From Polaromonas jejuensis NBRC 106434 (GTDB taxonomy: Bacteria; Pseudomonadota; Gammaproteobacteria; Burkholderiales; Burkholderiaceae_C), in assembly GCF_001598235.1 (NCBI RefSeq), contig NZ_BCYO01000006.1, positions 186,001 to 250,000 on the forward strand: a stretch of 64,000 bases of DNA, written 5' to 3'. Under the pieces are notes generated by a model that was not told the origin of the DNA, searched no databases, and was given only the letters and a program-made list of their open reading frames with translations. The position numbers and the translations under genes were made by a program. Below are positions 20,326 through 30,465 of this stretch, in pieces; position 1 is the stretch's first letter, and every line of letters starts with the position of its first letter.

Positions 20326-22716
20326 ATGTCCTCTACCCCCTCCCCGTCCAATTCAAAATCCAGCCCAGCGAAGCGCCCCACCTGGCAACGCTGGCTGATC
20401 AAGCTCTCTTTATGGGGCGGGGGACTGGCACTGGCGGGGCTTGTCGGCATCCTGCTGTTTGTGGCCGTGGCCCTGTCGGTCGCGTATCCCAATCTGCCGG
20501 ATATTTCAGACCTGTCCGACTATCGACCCAAGCTGCCGCTGCGCGTTTACTCGTCGGATGGCGTGGTGATCGGCGAGTTTGGCGAAGAGCGCCGCAGCCT
20601 GACGCCTATTCAGGATATCCCCCAGGTCATGAAAGATGCCGTACTGGCGATTGAGGACGCCCGCTTCTTCTCGCACGGTGGCGTCGACTACCTGGGGATG
20701 ATCCGCGCCGGCCTGGCCAACCTGGGGCGGGCAAAAAGCCAGGGCGCCTCCACCATCACCATGCAGGTGGCCCGCAATGTCTACCTCTCCACCGAGAAAA
20801 GCTACACCCGCAAGATTTATGAAATCCTGCTGACCTTCAAGCTCGAGCATTTGCTGACCAAAGACCAGATCCTCGAGATCTATATGAACCAGATTTTTCT
20901 GGGCAACCGCGCCTACGGCTTCGCGGCCGCCTCGGAAGCGTACTTTGGCAAGCCGCTCAAGGACATCTCCATCGCCGAAGCCGCCATGCTGGCCGGTCTG
21001 CCGAAAGCGCCATCGGCCTACAACCCCATCATCAATCCCAACCGCGCGCGCGCCCGGCAGCTCTACATCATTGAGCGCATGCAGGAAAACGGCTTCATCA
21101 CCGCCGACCAGGCCAAGGCCGCCAAGGAAGAAGAGCTCCAGGTCCGAACCGGACCGAACTCAGGCCGTGTCCATGCCGAATATGTGGCCGAAACCGTGCG
21201 CCAGCTGGTTTACAACCAGTACGGCGACGAAACCTATACCCGCGGCCTGAATGTCTATACCACGCTGCGTGCGACCGACCAGACCGTGGCCTACAAGGCC
21301 TTGCGCAAGGGCATCATGGACTACGAGCGCAGGCAGATCTACCGCGGACCTGAAAAATTCATCGACCTCCCGGCCAATCCCCAGGAGGTGGAAGATGCGA
21401 TTGACGACGCCCTGACGGACAATCCGGACAACGGCGACGTGATGTCCGCCGTGGTGCTCGAAGCCAATCCCAAGCGGATTCTGGCGATGCGCCAGAACAG
21501 CGAAACGCTTGAAATTACCGGCGAAGGCCTCAGGCCCGCACAGTCCGGCCTGACTGACAAGGCCGGCCCCAACATCAAGATCCGCCGCGGCGCCCTGATC
21601 CGCGTGGCCAAAACGCCGAAAAACACCTGGGAAATTACCCAGTTGCCGGAAGTGGAAGGGGCTTTTGTGGCGCTGGATCCGCGTGACGGCGCCATTCGCG
21701 CACTGGTCGGCGGGTTTGATTACGCCAAGAACAAGTTCAACCACGTCACCCAGGCCTGGCGCCAGCCCGGCTCCAGCTTCAAGCCCTTTATCTACTCGGC
21801 GGCGCTGGAAAAAGGTTTCACCCCCGCCACCGTGGTCAATGACGCACCGCTGTTTTTCGACGCGGGTGTCACGGGCGGCCAGCCCTGGGAGCCCAAGAAC
21901 TATGACGGCAACTTTGAGGGCCCCATGAACTTGCGCACCGGCCTGAAAAAATCCAAAAACATGATTTCGATTCGCATCCTGCAGGCCATAGGCGCCCAGT
22001 ACGGACAGGAGTGGATCACCCGTTTCGGCTTCGAGGCGGAAAAACACCCGGCTTACCTGACCATGGCCTTGGGCGCGGGCTCTGTCACGCCCATGCAAAT
22101 GGCCACGGCCTATTCGGTGTTCGCCAACGGCGGCTACCGCGTCAATCCCTATCTGGTCACCAAAATCACCGACCAGCGCGGCAAGGTCCTGCTGGACACC
22201 AAGCCCCCCGTGCTGGACGAGTCGGCCAGGGGCATCGATGCCCGCAATGCCTTCATCATGGACAGCCTGCTGCAGGAAGTCGCGCGCTCAGGCACGGCCG
22301 CCAAGGCGCAGGCGATGCTCAAGCGCCCTGACCTTTTTGGCAAGACCGGCACCACCAACGACTCGATTGACACCTGGTTCGTGGGCTTTCAGCCCACCCT
22401 CGCGGCAGCGGTCTGGATGGGCTACGACACGCCCAAAAAGCTGGGTGATCGCGAGACCGGCGGCGGCCTGAGCCTGCCCATCTGGATCAACTTCATGGAA
22501 TACGCGCTCAAAGGCGTGCCGGTCACCGAATACCAGCCGCCCGAAGGCGTTGTGAATATCAATGGCGAGTGGTACTACAACGAGTACGCCAAGGGCGCCG
22601 GAGTCAGCAGCGTGGGCACGCAGGATCCGACTGGCCAGCCAGGGTCCGATGGGGCGGTTCAGGTGCTGCCGCCGCCCGATGAAAAGAAACGGATACTGGA
22701 CCTGTTCAAGAACTGA
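20326..22716 (+). CDS. mrcA: Penicillin-binding protein 1A
   Basis: Bifunctional peptidoglycan synthase, 796 residues. One N-terminal membrane helix (about 33-55). The family 51 glycosyltransferase domain has EDARFFSHGGVD and GASTITMQVARN. An OB-like insert follows. The transpeptidase domain has SSFKPFIYS (active serine), the SKN motif in LKKSKNMIS and KTGTTND. The mrcA-pilM divergent pair is conserved in many proteobacteria. A TATAAT at 20294-20299 could be the -10, but no good -35 is visible. Confidence 0.96.
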   Translation: MSSTPSPSNSKSSPAKRPTWQRWLIKLSLWGGGLALAGLVGILLFVAVALSVAYPNLPDISDLSDYRPKLPLRVYSSDGVVIGEFGEERRSLTPIQDIPQVMKDAVLAIEDARFFSHGGVDYLGMIRAGLANLGRAKSQGASTITMQVARNVYLSTEKSYTRKIYEILLTFKLEHLLTKDQILEIYMNQIFLGNRAYGFAAASEAYFGKPLKDISIAEAAMLAGLPKAPSAYNPIINPNRARARQLYIIERMQENGFITADQAKAAKEEELQVRTGPNSGRVHAEYVAETVRQLVYNQYGDETYTRGLNVYTTLRATDQTVAYKALRKGIMDYERRQIYRGPEKFIDLPANPQEVEDAIDDALTDNPDNGDVMSAVVLEANPKRILAMRQNSETLEITGEGLRPAQSGLTDKAGPNIKIRRGALIRVAKTPKNTWEITQLPEVEGAFVALDPRDGAIRALVGGFDYAKNKFNHVTQAWRQPGSSFKPFIYSAALEKGFTPATVVNDAPLFFDAGVTGGQPWEPKNYDGNFEGPMNLRTGLKKSKNMISIRILQAIGAQYGQEWITRFGFEAEKHPAYLTMALGAGSVTPMQMATAYSVFANGGYRVNPYLVTKITDQRGKVLLDTKPPVLDESARGIDARNAFIMDSLLQEVARSGTAAKAQAMLKRPDLFGKTGTTNDSIDTWFVGFQPTLAAAVWMGYDTPKKLGDRETGGGLSLPIWINFMEYALKGVPVTEYQPPEGVVNINGEWYYNEYAKGAGVSSVGTQDPTGQPGSDGAVQVLPPPDEKKRILDLFKN

Positions 22717-22739
22717 CCCATGCCGGCATCCTGGCCACG

Positions 22740-22763
22740 GGGTCCCTGCGGGGACCCTTTTTT
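22740..22763 (+). terminator. Intrinsic terminator of mrcA
   Basis: Perfect 7 bp stem GGGTCCC/GGGACCC with a TGCG loop, followed by six T, 24 bp after the mrcA stop. Confidence 0.9.
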
Positions 22764-22772
22764 GTTGACGCC

Positions 22773-23108
22773 TCAGGCAGGCGGCTTGAACACCAGAGGC
22801 TGGCCGGCCTGCTCACTGGCGTAGCGCGACAAATTGGCAAAAAACTCGCCGGAGCCCTTGGTATCAGCCCACTTCCCGCTATCGAATTTATAGTGAAATC
22901 CGCCCGCCCTGGCGGCCATCCAGATTTCATGCAGCGGTTTTTGCAAGTTGATGACGATCTGGCTGCGGTTTGAAAAGGTCAGCGTGATCATGCCGCCGGT
23001 CCGCTGGTTGTCGATGTCCGCATCGGTCTTCTCATTGATGCGGTCGCAGCCCGTCTCGATTGCCTTGAGCGCGCTCTCGGCCAGGTCCTGGTATTCAAGG
23101 TCCGTCAT
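22773..23108 (-). CDS. cyaY: Frataxin-like iron-sulfur cluster assembly protein CyaY
   Basis: 111-residue frataxin homologue. The acidic first helix ([18 protein letters not shown]) and [17 protein letters not shown], with the strand [14 protein letters not shown], match the CyaY fold that binds iron and modulates IscS. Length is normal. It faces mrcA and is divergent from the small lipoprotein gene (12 bp gap). Confidence 0.94.
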   Translation of the reverse strand: MTDLEYQDLAESALKAIETGCDRINEKTDADIDNQRTGGMITLTFSNRSQIVINLQKPLHEIWMAARAGGFHYKFDSGKWADTKGSGEFFANLSRYASEQAGQPLVFKPPA

Positions 23109-23120
23109 TACAATCCTGTT

Positions 23121-23342
23121 ATGGTTTTTTCACTTCAAATTTTAGGCCGCCTGCGCCCGGTCGCCTTGAGGCATGGCCTTGTTGCTGTTGTGGTTGGCGC
23201 CGCGGCGCTGGCAGGTTGCGGCCAAAAAGGGCCCCTTTTCCTGCCCGTACCGCCCAAAGTGCCGGCAGCGCTGGCGACCACCACGCCTGCCGCGCCCCCA
23301 GCCGTGGCCGCGCCGGCGCCCCCGGCTTCAGCCCCGCGCTGA
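23121..23342 (+). CDS. lptM: Small LptM-like lipoprotein (lipopeptide upstream of lysA)
   Basis: 73 residues: a hydrophobic signal ending [11 protein letters not shown] (lipobox Cys33), then an Ala/Pro-rich tail. The CGQKGPL sequence after the lipid cysteine is the signature of LptM/YifL, which helps LptD oxidative maturation in Escherichia coli. Position next to cyaY and lysA matches the conserved arrangement. The function here is inferred from that motif and context. Confidence 0.85.
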   Translation: MVFSLQILGRLRPVALRHGLVAVVVGAAALAGCGQKGPLFLPVPPKVPAALATTTPAAPPAVAAPAPPASAPR

Positions 23343-23524
23343 ACACCTCCGTGCCCCGCAGGCGGTCCCGGCTCGCTTGCCACCGCTAAATTCCAGCTAT
23401 CGCAGCGCCTGAAGCTTGAATCTGCAGGTGGCCGCTGGTGACGACCTTCAATCGGGCATGGCCCGCAGGCGGGACGCTCACTAAGATACCCAGAACCAAA
23501 CAGACCGTTCCAACACCTCTACCC

Positions 23525-24808
23525 ATGACACCCATGACGCTTCCCGGCCACCCCCATTTTTCGTACCGTGGCAACGAACTTTTTGCCGAAGACATGCGCG
23601 CCAGCGAATTGGCCCAAGCCCATGGCACGCCGCTGTTTGTCTATTCGAAAGCGGCCATGCTGTCGGCGCTAGCCGCTTACCAGCGGGGTTTTGCCGGGCG
23701 CCATGCACAGATTTGCTACGCCATGAAGGCCAACTCATCCCTGGGCGTGCTGCAGGTATTTGCCCGGGCCGGTTGCGGCTTTGACATCGTGTCGGGCGGT
23801 GAGCTGGAGCGCGTACTGGCCGCTGGCGGCGAGGCCCGGAAAGTTATTTTTTCCGGCGTAGGCAAAACCCGCGCCGAAATGCGCCAGGCGCTGACGGCGG
23901 GCATTGGCTGTTTCAATGTGGAAAGCGAAGCCGAGCTCGATGTGCTGTCAGAGGTAGCGAGCAGCATGCAGCTGCGCGCGCCGGTGAGCATACGCGTCAA
24001 TCCCAATGTCGACCCGAAAACGCATCCCTACATCTCCACCGGCCTCAAGGACAACAAGTTCGGCGTGGCCCATGAGGACGCCCTGCGGGTTTACCGGCAC
24101 GCCGCCTCGCTAAAGGGCCTGGAAGTCGTCGGCATCGATTGCCATATCGGCTCGCAAATCACCGACACCACGCCCTACCTCGACGCCATGGATCGGGTGC
24201 TGGATCTGGTGGCCGCCATTGAGGCCGCCGGCATTGCCCTGGCGCACATCGATTTTGGCGGCGGACTGGGCATCAATTACAACAACGAAACCCCACCCGA
24301 GGCCGACGTGCTGTGGCAGCAACTGCTGGCCAAACTGGACGCGCGCGGCTATGGCGACAAGAAGCTGATGATCGAGCCGGGCCGCTCGCTGGTCGGCAAT
24401 GCCGGCATCTGCCTGACCGAGGTGCTGTACCTGAAGCCCGGCGAGCAAAAGAACTTCTGCATCGTCGACGCCGCCATGAACGACTTGCCGCGCCCGGCCA
24501 TGTACCAGGCCTTTCATGCCATCGTGCCCCTGACCCAGGCTGCCGCTGGCGCTGTCACGACCACCTATGAGGTGGTAGGTCCGGTGTGCGAAAGCGGTGA
24601 CTGGATTGGCCACGACCGCGCGCTGGCCGTGGCCGCCGGCGAGCAGCTGGCCGTCATGTCGGCCGGGGCTTATTGCATGAGCATGTCCAGCAACTACAAC
24701 ACCCGCGGCCGCGCCGCCGAGGTGCTGGTGGATGGCCAGACGGCCCACCTGATCCGTGCGCGCGAAACCGCGGCGGACACCTTCCGGGGCGAAGCCCTGC
24801 TGCCCTGA
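23525..24808 (+). CDS. lysA: Diaminopimelate decarboxylase
   Basis: PLP enzyme of the last lysine step, meso-diaminopimelate to L-lysine. From ATG at 23525 the protein is 427 residues. PLP lysine is in YAMKANSS (Lys68), HIGSQI and GGGLGINY follow, GRSLVGNAG is the phosphate-binding motif and CESGDWIG the C-terminal active-site cysteine segment. The frame is open further upstream, but MTLPGHPHFSYRG is the family beginning; ATG at 23534 is equally possible. Confidence 0.96.
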   Translation: MTPMTLPGHPHFSYRGNELFAEDMRASELAQAHGTPLFVYSKAAMLSALAAYQRGFAGRHAQICYAMKANSSLGVLQVFARAGCGFDIVSGGELERVLAAGGEARKVIFSGVGKTRAEMRQALTAGIGCFNVESEAELDVLSEVASSMQLRAPVSIRVNPNVDPKTHPYISTGLKDNKFGVAHEDALRVYRHAASLKGLEVVGIDCHIGSQITDTTPYLDAMDRVLDLVAAIEAAGIALAHIDFGGGLGINYNNETPPEADVLWQQLLAKLDARGYGDKKLMIEPGRSLVGNAGICLTEVLYLKPGEQKNFCIVDAAMNDLPRPAMYQAFHAIVPLTQAAAGAVTTTYEVVGPVCESGDWIGHDRALAVAAGEQLAVMSAGAYCMSMSSNYNTRGRAAEVLVDGQTAHLIRARETAADTFRGEALLP

Positions 24809-24894
24809 ACACAGGGTATCGGCATGGGCTTGAGATAGGGAACCTAGCCTGCCAGCCCCTGGCACGGCAGGTTTCCGATGCCTGAAATTCAAGA

Positions 24895-24936
24895 GAAAAA
24901 TGGCGCTAGCGCTTATACAGCAAGCGGCAGCAGCTC
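24895..24936 (+). repeat. Degenerate copy of dispersed repeat family 1
   Basis: AAAAATGGCGCTAGCGCTTA followed by TACAGCAAGCGGCAGCAGCT resembles the left part of family 1 copies but lacks the second palindrome arm. Lies between lysA and msrQ. Confidence 0.4.
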
Positions 24937-24962
24937 CTTATTCAGGAGCATTCAGGCCTTCA

Positions 24963-25622
24963 TCAGCGAACGTTGGCCGCGGCGCCCGGCACCGCCATGC
25001 GCGGGCTGCGTCCCCAGCGGTGCCATGCCCGCCATCCCAGCAGCGTGGCGATGATGACGCCATAGACGATCACCTCGCCAAAGTTGTTCTTGGCGGCACG
25101 CATCCAGAAGAAATGCAACAGCGCCAGAGCGGCAATCAGGTAGAGCAGCTTGTGCAGCCACTGCCAGCGCCTGGCGCCCATGGCCTTGATGGCGGCATTG
25201 AAGGAGGTCGCGGCCAGCGGCGTCAGCAGCACAAAAGCGGAAAACCCGACGAGGATGAAAGGCCGCTTGACGATGTCCCTGGCGATATCGGCCACATCAA
25301 AACCCTTGTCAAACCAGCTGTAGCTCAGCAGGTGAAGCAGCACATAAAAATAGGCAAAGAGGCCCAGCATGCGGCGAAAGCGCGCCAGCGTGGGCGTGCC
25401 GCTGATCACCCGCAGCGGTGTGATGGCCAGCACAATGCAGATGAAGCGCAAGGTCCAGTCGCCGGTGGCACGGATCAGCGCCTCGGCCGGGTTGGCGCCC
25501 AGCTGGTTGGCAAATGCCCGGTAAAAAAGCCAGGCAAAAGGCAGCAGGCAAATGATGAACAACACGGGCTTTGTTGCCGGGTGCAGCAACAGCTTTTGGC
25601 GCCCCACCATCCAGCTACGCAT
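24963..25622 (-). CDS. msrQ: MsrQ, heme-binding membrane subunit of the MsrPQ system
   Basis: 219-residue integral membrane b-type cytochrome (YedZ family) with about six helices. LGLFAYFYVLLHLLSY and WLHKLLYLIAALALLHF carry the heme-ligand histidines. It hands quinol-derived electrons to MsrP in the periplasm. ATG overlaps the msrP stop (TGATG). Standard msrP-msrQ operon. Confidence 0.95.
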   Translation of the reverse strand: MRSWMVGRQKLLLHPATKPVLFIICLLPFAWLFYRAFANQLGANPAEALIRATGDWTLRFICIVLAITPLRVISGTPTLARFRRMLGLFAYFYVLLHLLSYSWFDKGFDVADIARDIVKRPFILVGFSAFVLLTPLAATSFNAAIKAMGARRWQWLHKLLYLIAALALLHFFWMRAAKNNFGEVIVYGVIIATLLGWRAWHRWGRSPRMAVPGAAANVR

Positions 25623-26629
25623 CAGAAGTTCTTCTTGAGGTCCATGCCGGCGTAAAGCTGGCCAACTTGCGCCTCATAGCCGTTGAAGATCAGGGTTTTG
25701 CGTTTTTTGGCGAACAGCCCGTCCTCGCCAATGCGCCGCTCGGTTTCCTGGCTCCAGCGCGGATGGTCCACATTCGGATTCACGTTGGAGTAAAAGCCGT
25801 ATTCATTGGCCGCCGCCTTGTTCCAGGCCGTGCGGGGCTCCTTGTCGGTGAAACGTATCTTGACGATGCTCTTGGCACTCTTGAAACCGTATTTCCAGGG
25901 CAGCACCATGCGCACCGGCGCGCCGTTCTGGTTGGGCAGCACCTCGCCGTACATGCCAAAGGCCAGCAAGGCCAGCGGATGCATGGCTTCGTCCATGCGC
26001 AAGGCCTCGACATAAGGCCAGTCCAGCACGCGCGAGCCGACATAAGGCATGGTTTTCGGGTCTGCCAGGGTCACGAACTCGACGTATTTGGCGCTGCCCA
26101 GCGGCTCCACCTTCCTGATCAGTTCAGACAGCGAGTAGCCCACCCACGGAATCACCATGGACCAGCCCTCGACGCAGCGCAGGCGGTAAATGCGCTCCTC
26201 CTGCGGGCTGAGTTTGAGCAGGTCTTCCAGCGTGTAGGTCTTGGGCTGCTTGACCAGGCCTTCCACCGCGACCGACCAGGGCTTGGTCACCAGCGTGTGG
26301 GCGTTTTTGGCGGGGTCGGCCTTGTCCGTGCCAAACTCGTAGTAGTTGTTGTAGTTCGTCGCGTCTTTGTAGTCGGTGATCTTTTCCATGGTCACCGCGC
26401 CGGCCAGCGCCGATTTGCCGCCGGCCAGTGCCGCCTGCTTGCCCGGTCTTTGTATGCCTTGCATGGTTTGCGCCAAGGCCTGGCGGCCCGCCCAGCCGGC
26501 CAGCGCCGCGCCCGCGGCACCGGCGGCCATCCATTTGATCAGTTCACGGCGGCCCTGGTAAACGCCCTGGGGGGTAATTTCGCTGGGAACCGGGTGGTCA
26601 AAGCCATTGGCCTTGGACTTGATGAGCAT
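25622..26629 (-). CDS. msrP: MsrP, periplasmic protein-methionine-sulfoxide reductase (molybdopterin)
   Basis: Tat-exported molybdoenzyme that reduces Met sulfoxide in envelope proteins. The 335-residue protein starts [13 protein letters not shown] with AAGGA upstream. It has the twin-arginine pair in GRRELIKWM (27-28) and the Mo-ligand Cys152 in [12 protein letters not shown]. The C-terminal MKYGFKS/ARTAWN-like stretches of the family are present. In-frame codons up to 26695 precede the Tat signal and are unlikely to be used. A second, shorter homologue lies at 42264-43055. Confidence 0.96.
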   Translation of the reverse strand: MLIKSKANGFDHPVPSEITPQGVYQGRRELIKWMAAGAAGAALAGWAGRQALAQTMQGIQRPGKQAALAGGKSALAGAVTMEKITDYKDATNYNNYYEFGTDKADPAKNAHTLVTKPWSVAVEGLVKQPKTYTLEDLLKLSPQEERIYRLRCVEGWSMVIPWVGYSLSELIRKVEPLGSAKYVEFVTLADPKTMPYVGSRVLDWPYVEALRMDEAMHPLALLAFGMYGEVLPNQNGAPVRMVLPWKYGFKSAKSIVKIRFTDKEPRTAWNKAAANEYGFYSNVNPNVDHPRWSQETERRIGEDGLFAKKRKTLIFNGYEAQVGQLYAGMDLKKNF

Positions 26630-26716
26630 GGTGAAATCCTTGGAATCCTGTGACGGGTCAGTGTGGGTACGCAGCCTCTTCTTGCATGGATTCAATCACA
26701 AGGACTCACTTCACCG

Positions 26717-28114
26717 CTACAAGGTTCCATAACTGTGCAGGCCCGACAGGAACATATTGACGCCCAAAAAGGCAAAGGTGGTCACGGCCAGTCCCGCCAG
26801 CGCCCACCAGGCAGCGACGGTGCCGCGCAGGCCCTTCATGAGCCGCATGTGCAGCCAGGCCGCATAGTTGAGCCAGACGATCAAGGCCCAGGTCTCCTTC
26901 GGGTCCCAGCTCCAGTAACCGCCCCAGGCCTCCGCAGCCCACAGCGCACCCAGCACCGTAGCAATCGTGAAGAAGGCAAAGCCCACGGCAATCGCCTTGT
27001 ACATCACGTCATCCAGTACCTCCAGGCTGGGCAGACGTGCCGCGATGCGCCGGCGACCCAGCAGTATGCCCGCGGCAATCAGCGCCGAAATCGTGGCGTA
27101 ACCGACCCAGTAGCCGCCACCGGCTTCCGCGATGCCGCGCTGGCGAAACGCGATGGGCACAAAGCACAGCGCCACGCCCAGCAGCCAGATCGGCGTGAGC
27201 CTGTACCAGCGGGTTTCGCCAGCCTGCTGCTTGATCAGGTAGGCGAAGGACACCATGGCCGCCAGGGAGAACGTCCCGTAGCCAATGAAATTGGCCGGCA
27301 CATGCAGCTTCATCCACCAGCTTTTGAGGGCCGGCACCAGCGGCTGGATTTCATGCGCCTCACGAATGACCGTGTACCAGAGCAAAAAGCCGACGGCGGC
27401 ACTGACCACCAGCATCACGAAGGCGCCCAGCGCACGGGTCTTGTACTGCGATTCAAAGTAGAGATAGAACGTCGCAGTCATCCAGCAAAACAGCACGAAC
27501 ACCTCGTACAGGTTGCTGACCGGGATATGGCCCACGTCGGCGCCAATCAGGTAGCTTTCGTACCAGCGCACCAGTGTGCCGATCAGTGCCATGCCGACGG
27601 CCGCCCAGGCGATCTTGGAACCCAGCGACTCCAGCGTCGCGCTATGGCTTGAAGCGCCGCTGACCGGTTTATTCCCGGCGAACATGCCCAGCCAGTAAAA
27701 AATCGTGCTCATGAAAAACAGCATGCTCATCCACAGGATGGCCGACTGGCTGGACAGGAAATACTTGAGCCAGAACACCTGCTCGGAGCGCGCCAGCTCG
27801 CCCTGGTAAGACCAGATGCCGAGCAAGGCGAAAGCGGTGACAACCAGCATCAGCACCCGCAGAGCCCGCCAGAACCAGCCCATGGCAATCGCCGCCGGAA
27901 TGGCGGCCAGCAGGATGCCCTTTTCGTACACATCCATGAATGCGCCGTAGCGGGCAAAGGCATAAAGCAAGCCGCCCGCTACCAGCGCAGCGAACCCCCA
28001 GTCCAGCGCGTTGCGCCGGGCGAAATAGCCCTGGTTCAGGCTGAGCGTGGTGGTGCGCCCTGCCGTCAGAGTGGTGGTGTTGACCGTCGTGGTGTTGATG
28101 GTGGAAGTGTTCAT
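26717..28114 (-). CDS. ccsB: Cytochrome c biogenesis protein CcsB (CcsA/ResC type)
   Basis: 465-residue membrane protein of system II cytochrome c maturation, carrying heme to the periplasmic apocytochrome. The tryptophan-rich WWD-like motif WGGYWSWDPKETWALIVW is clear near residue 385, flanked by histidine-bearing helices. Its N-terminus is an unusual Asn/Thr repeat (NTSTINTTTVNTTTLTAG). ATG overlaps the resB stop by 4 bp. Paired with resB and cytochrome c4 upstream. Confidence 0.94.
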   Translation of the reverse strand: MNTSTINTTTVNTTTLTAGRTTTLSLNQGYFARRNALDWGFAALVAGGLLYAFARYGAFMDVYEKGILLAAIPAAIAMGWFWRALRVLMLVVTAFALLGIWSYQGELARSEQVFWLKYFLSSQSAILWMSMLFFMSTIFYWLGMFAGNKPVSGASSHSATLESLGSKIAWAAVGMALIGTLVRWYESYLIGADVGHIPVSNLYEVFVLFCWMTATFYLYFESQYKTRALGAFVMLVVSAAVGFLLWYTVIREAHEIQPLVPALKSWWMKLHVPANFIGYGTFSLAAMVSFAYLIKQQAGETRWYRLTPIWLLGVALCFVPIAFRQRGIAEAGGGYWVGYATISALIAAGILLGRRRIAARLPSLEVLDDVMYKAIAVGFAFFTIATVLGALWAAEAWGGYWSWDPKETWALIVWLNYAAWLHMRLMKGLRGTVAAWWALAGLAVTTFAFLGVNMFLSGLHSYGTL

Positions 28115-30285
28115 AAGGGCGCTTGCAACAGTTTCGTTTTCAACATCTCAAACTCCTTGTCGCCATCCATGGTTTTACGGTTGGCGGACAAGGCCATGGT
28201 GGCGTGGCTGCTTCCCGCCGATTCTGGCACCGAACCGCCGGCATCGGTATGGCCAGCGCGCGGCGCCAGCCAGACCCAGACGCGGCGCTCGCGCACATAG
28301 AGCATGGCAAATACGCCCAGGATCAGAAAGCCGCAGCCCAGGTACACAATGGTTTTGCCCGGTGTGCGTGTCACCTGGAACACGCTGGCCTGGACCTGCG
28401 TGAAGTCCTTGAGTTCAAAGGCCATGGGCGCCGGGTAATGGTGAGCATCCGACAGGCTCAACACCATCTGGGACATGAAGGCCTGGGTTTTCTCGTCCTG
28501 CCCCAGCGGCTTGAGGCCGGCCTGGGCGCGCGTCATCTGGGTCAGCTCAAACAGCACGCCATTGAGGATGCGGATCAGCACCTCGCCGGCGCGGTTGCGC
28601 TCGGCCTCCGGCACGTTGGCTTCCATGAAGTCGGAAATGGCCTGCAAACCCGCGACCGGTTTGCCGCTGCCGGCGGGCGTGACGCCGTCACCTTCGCCGG
28701 CGAACAGCGCCAGCGCACGCGAGGTCGAGGCTTCAAGCTGCCGGACCAGGTCCGGGCGATCAGGACCAATGGCCTGGCGGGCATAGCGTTTGACGGCCAG
28801 CTCGCGCTGCGCCGGATTGGCCAGCGCCGCACGCACCCGAAGAAAGGTGTCCATGCTGCTTTCATCGTCGGCGGGAACGCGCAGGTACTGGAAGCCATCG
28901 GCGGGATTTTCCCGCACCCCCATCAGGAACATGGCCGGGCTGTTGATGCCGGCATCCATCTTGACGGGCAGCATGTAGTTGTTGAATTCGCGGGCCTGGC
29001 CGGAAGCATCGCGCAGCTTGTAGCTCACGCTGGGGCCGACATTGCGCAACTCTTTTTGCGTCGTGGTCTTGTTGGCGGAGCCCAGGCGCGAATCAATCGC
29101 CTGGTGCAAATCCACCTTGCGCACATCCGTACCCGAGCCGCCGCCCGTGCCGCCGGACGACGCAAAATTTTCCACGTTGATGACGCGCAGCGCGGTGTAT
29201 TCCAGCGTGAGTTTTTCCGCGCCATTGGTCAGGCTGCTGGTGCCGCCAATCGTGCCCTGGATTTCAAAAGGCCTGGCGGCCGCCGCCATGGGCACGGACT
29301 TGAGCGTGACGCTGGAGCCGCCATCGTCAAAGCTGGACTGGTAAATCTCCACGCCCTTGTAGTTTGCCGGGTGATTGACCTCCACCCGCGCCGGGACTTT
29401 GTCGCCGGTTTCCTTGTCGTGGATGATGATGTCGCTGGCAAAGAGCTTGGGCATGCCCGTCGAGTAGTACTCGACGATGAATTTCTTGAGCTCGATCGAA
29501 AACGGCAACTCCTGCAGCAGCACGCCGCCCGGCTGGTTCAGGATGGCTGTGCTGGACTGCGTGCCTTCGGCGACCAGCAGATTGGCGCGGAACGTGGGAT
29601 TGCGATCGCTCAGGCGGTATTGCGCGGGCACATCGGAAATCAGTCCGCCGCCGGTGTAAGTGGACTTGCCGCCCAGCCACATCTGGGCGCGCACCATCAT
29701 GTCGCCATCGAGCAGGCCGCCCACGCACACCAGCACAATCGCGCTGTGCGCCGCGATGTAGCCCAGTTTGTTGGCGGACCCCTTTTTGGCCGCCACCATC
29801 CAGCCCGCCTGCCGTTGCTGCAGTTTGACCTTCCAGCCGCTTTGCACCAGCGTTTGGCCGATGCGGTGCGCCGCCGCTTCGGGCGACTCGGCCAGCACAC
29901 TTTCAGCGCGGTGGCCGAAGGCCTTGAGGCTTTGCTCGCGAACGTTTTCCTTGAGGTGGTTCAGGTCGGACAGGATTTTGGGTGTGTTGCGGGCAATGCA
30001 CAGGGAGGTAGAGACGACCAGAAAGGCCAGAATCAGCAAAAACCACCAGGCGCTGTACACCGTATTGAGGCGTACCAGGCTGAACACCTGCGCCCAGAAC
30101 GGTCCGAACTGGTTCACATAATTGCCCAGCGGCTCCTGCTGCTTGAGCACTGTACCGATGACCGACGCGATGCAGATGACGGTCAGCAGCGAAATCGAAA
30201 ACCGCATCGAAGACAGCAGCTCCACAAACGCCTGCAGACCGCGGGAGCCCCGGTTGACTTTCATACCTTCGGTGGAAACTGTCAT
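28111..30285 (-). CDS. resB: ResB-like cytochrome c biogenesis protein
   Basis: 724 residues, partner of CcsB in system II. Three N-terminal membrane helices (about 22-45, 72-95, 172-192), then a large periplasmic domain with NPTFRANLLVAEG and KGVEIYQSSFDDGGS, both typical of ResB, and a final helix (KTIVYLGCGFLILGVFAML). The last 50 residues are low-complexity and cytoplasmic. Start ATG at 30285; a second ATG seven codons in is possible. Confidence 0.93.
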   Translation of the reverse strand: MTVSTEGMKVNRGSRGLQAFVELLSSMRFSISLLTVICIASVIGTVLKQQEPLGNYVNQFGPFWAQVFSLVRLNTVYSAWWFLLILAFLVVSTSLCIARNTPKILSDLNHLKENVREQSLKAFGHRAESVLAESPEAAAHRIGQTLVQSGWKVKLQQRQAGWMVAAKKGSANKLGYIAAHSAIVLVCVGGLLDGDMMVRAQMWLGGKSTYTGGGLISDVPAQYRLSDRNPTFRANLLVAEGTQSSTAILNQPGGVLLQELPFSIELKKFIVEYYSTGMPKLFASDIIIHDKETGDKVPARVEVNHPANYKGVEIYQSSFDDGGSSVTLKSVPMAAAARPFEIQGTIGGTSSLTNGAEKLTLEYTALRVINVENFASSGGTGGGSGTDVRKVDLHQAIDSRLGSANKTTTQKELRNVGPSVSYKLRDASGQAREFNNYMLPVKMDAGINSPAMFLMGVRENPADGFQYLRVPADDESSMDTFLRVRAALANPAQRELAVKRYARQAIGPDRPDLVRQLEASTSRALALFAGEGDGVTPAGSGKPVAGLQAISDFMEANVPEAERNRAGEVLIRILNGVLFELTQMTRAQAGLKPLGQDEKTQAFMSQMVLSLSDAHHYPAPMAFELKDFTQVQASVFQVTRTPGKTIVYLGCGFLILGVFAMLYVRERRVWVWLAPRAGHTDAGGSVPESAGSSHATMALSANRKTMDGDKEFEMLKTKLLQAPL

Positions 30286-30324
30286 GCGTGAAATGGGACC
30301 CGGGGTGCGGTCTGAAGTGTGGAC

Positions 30325-30366
30325 AAAAAAAGAAAAAGGCGGGCTTTCATCAGAAAGACCCGCCTT
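30325..30366 (-). terminator. Intrinsic terminator downstream of cytochrome c4
   Basis: On the minus strand a stem AAGGCGGGTCTTTC/GAAAGCCCGCCTT with a TGAT loop is followed by a T-rich run (TTTCTTTTTTT). It ends the cytochrome c4 transcript before resB. Confidence 0.88.
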
Positions 30367-30465
30367 GTGTGATTGGTTTTAGAGGCTTGGGTTCAATACC
30401 GCGGACGATCTGCAGGCATTTTCGGCGAAGAAATAGGGTTTGCCCTCTCTGGCCAGGCCTTTCGC

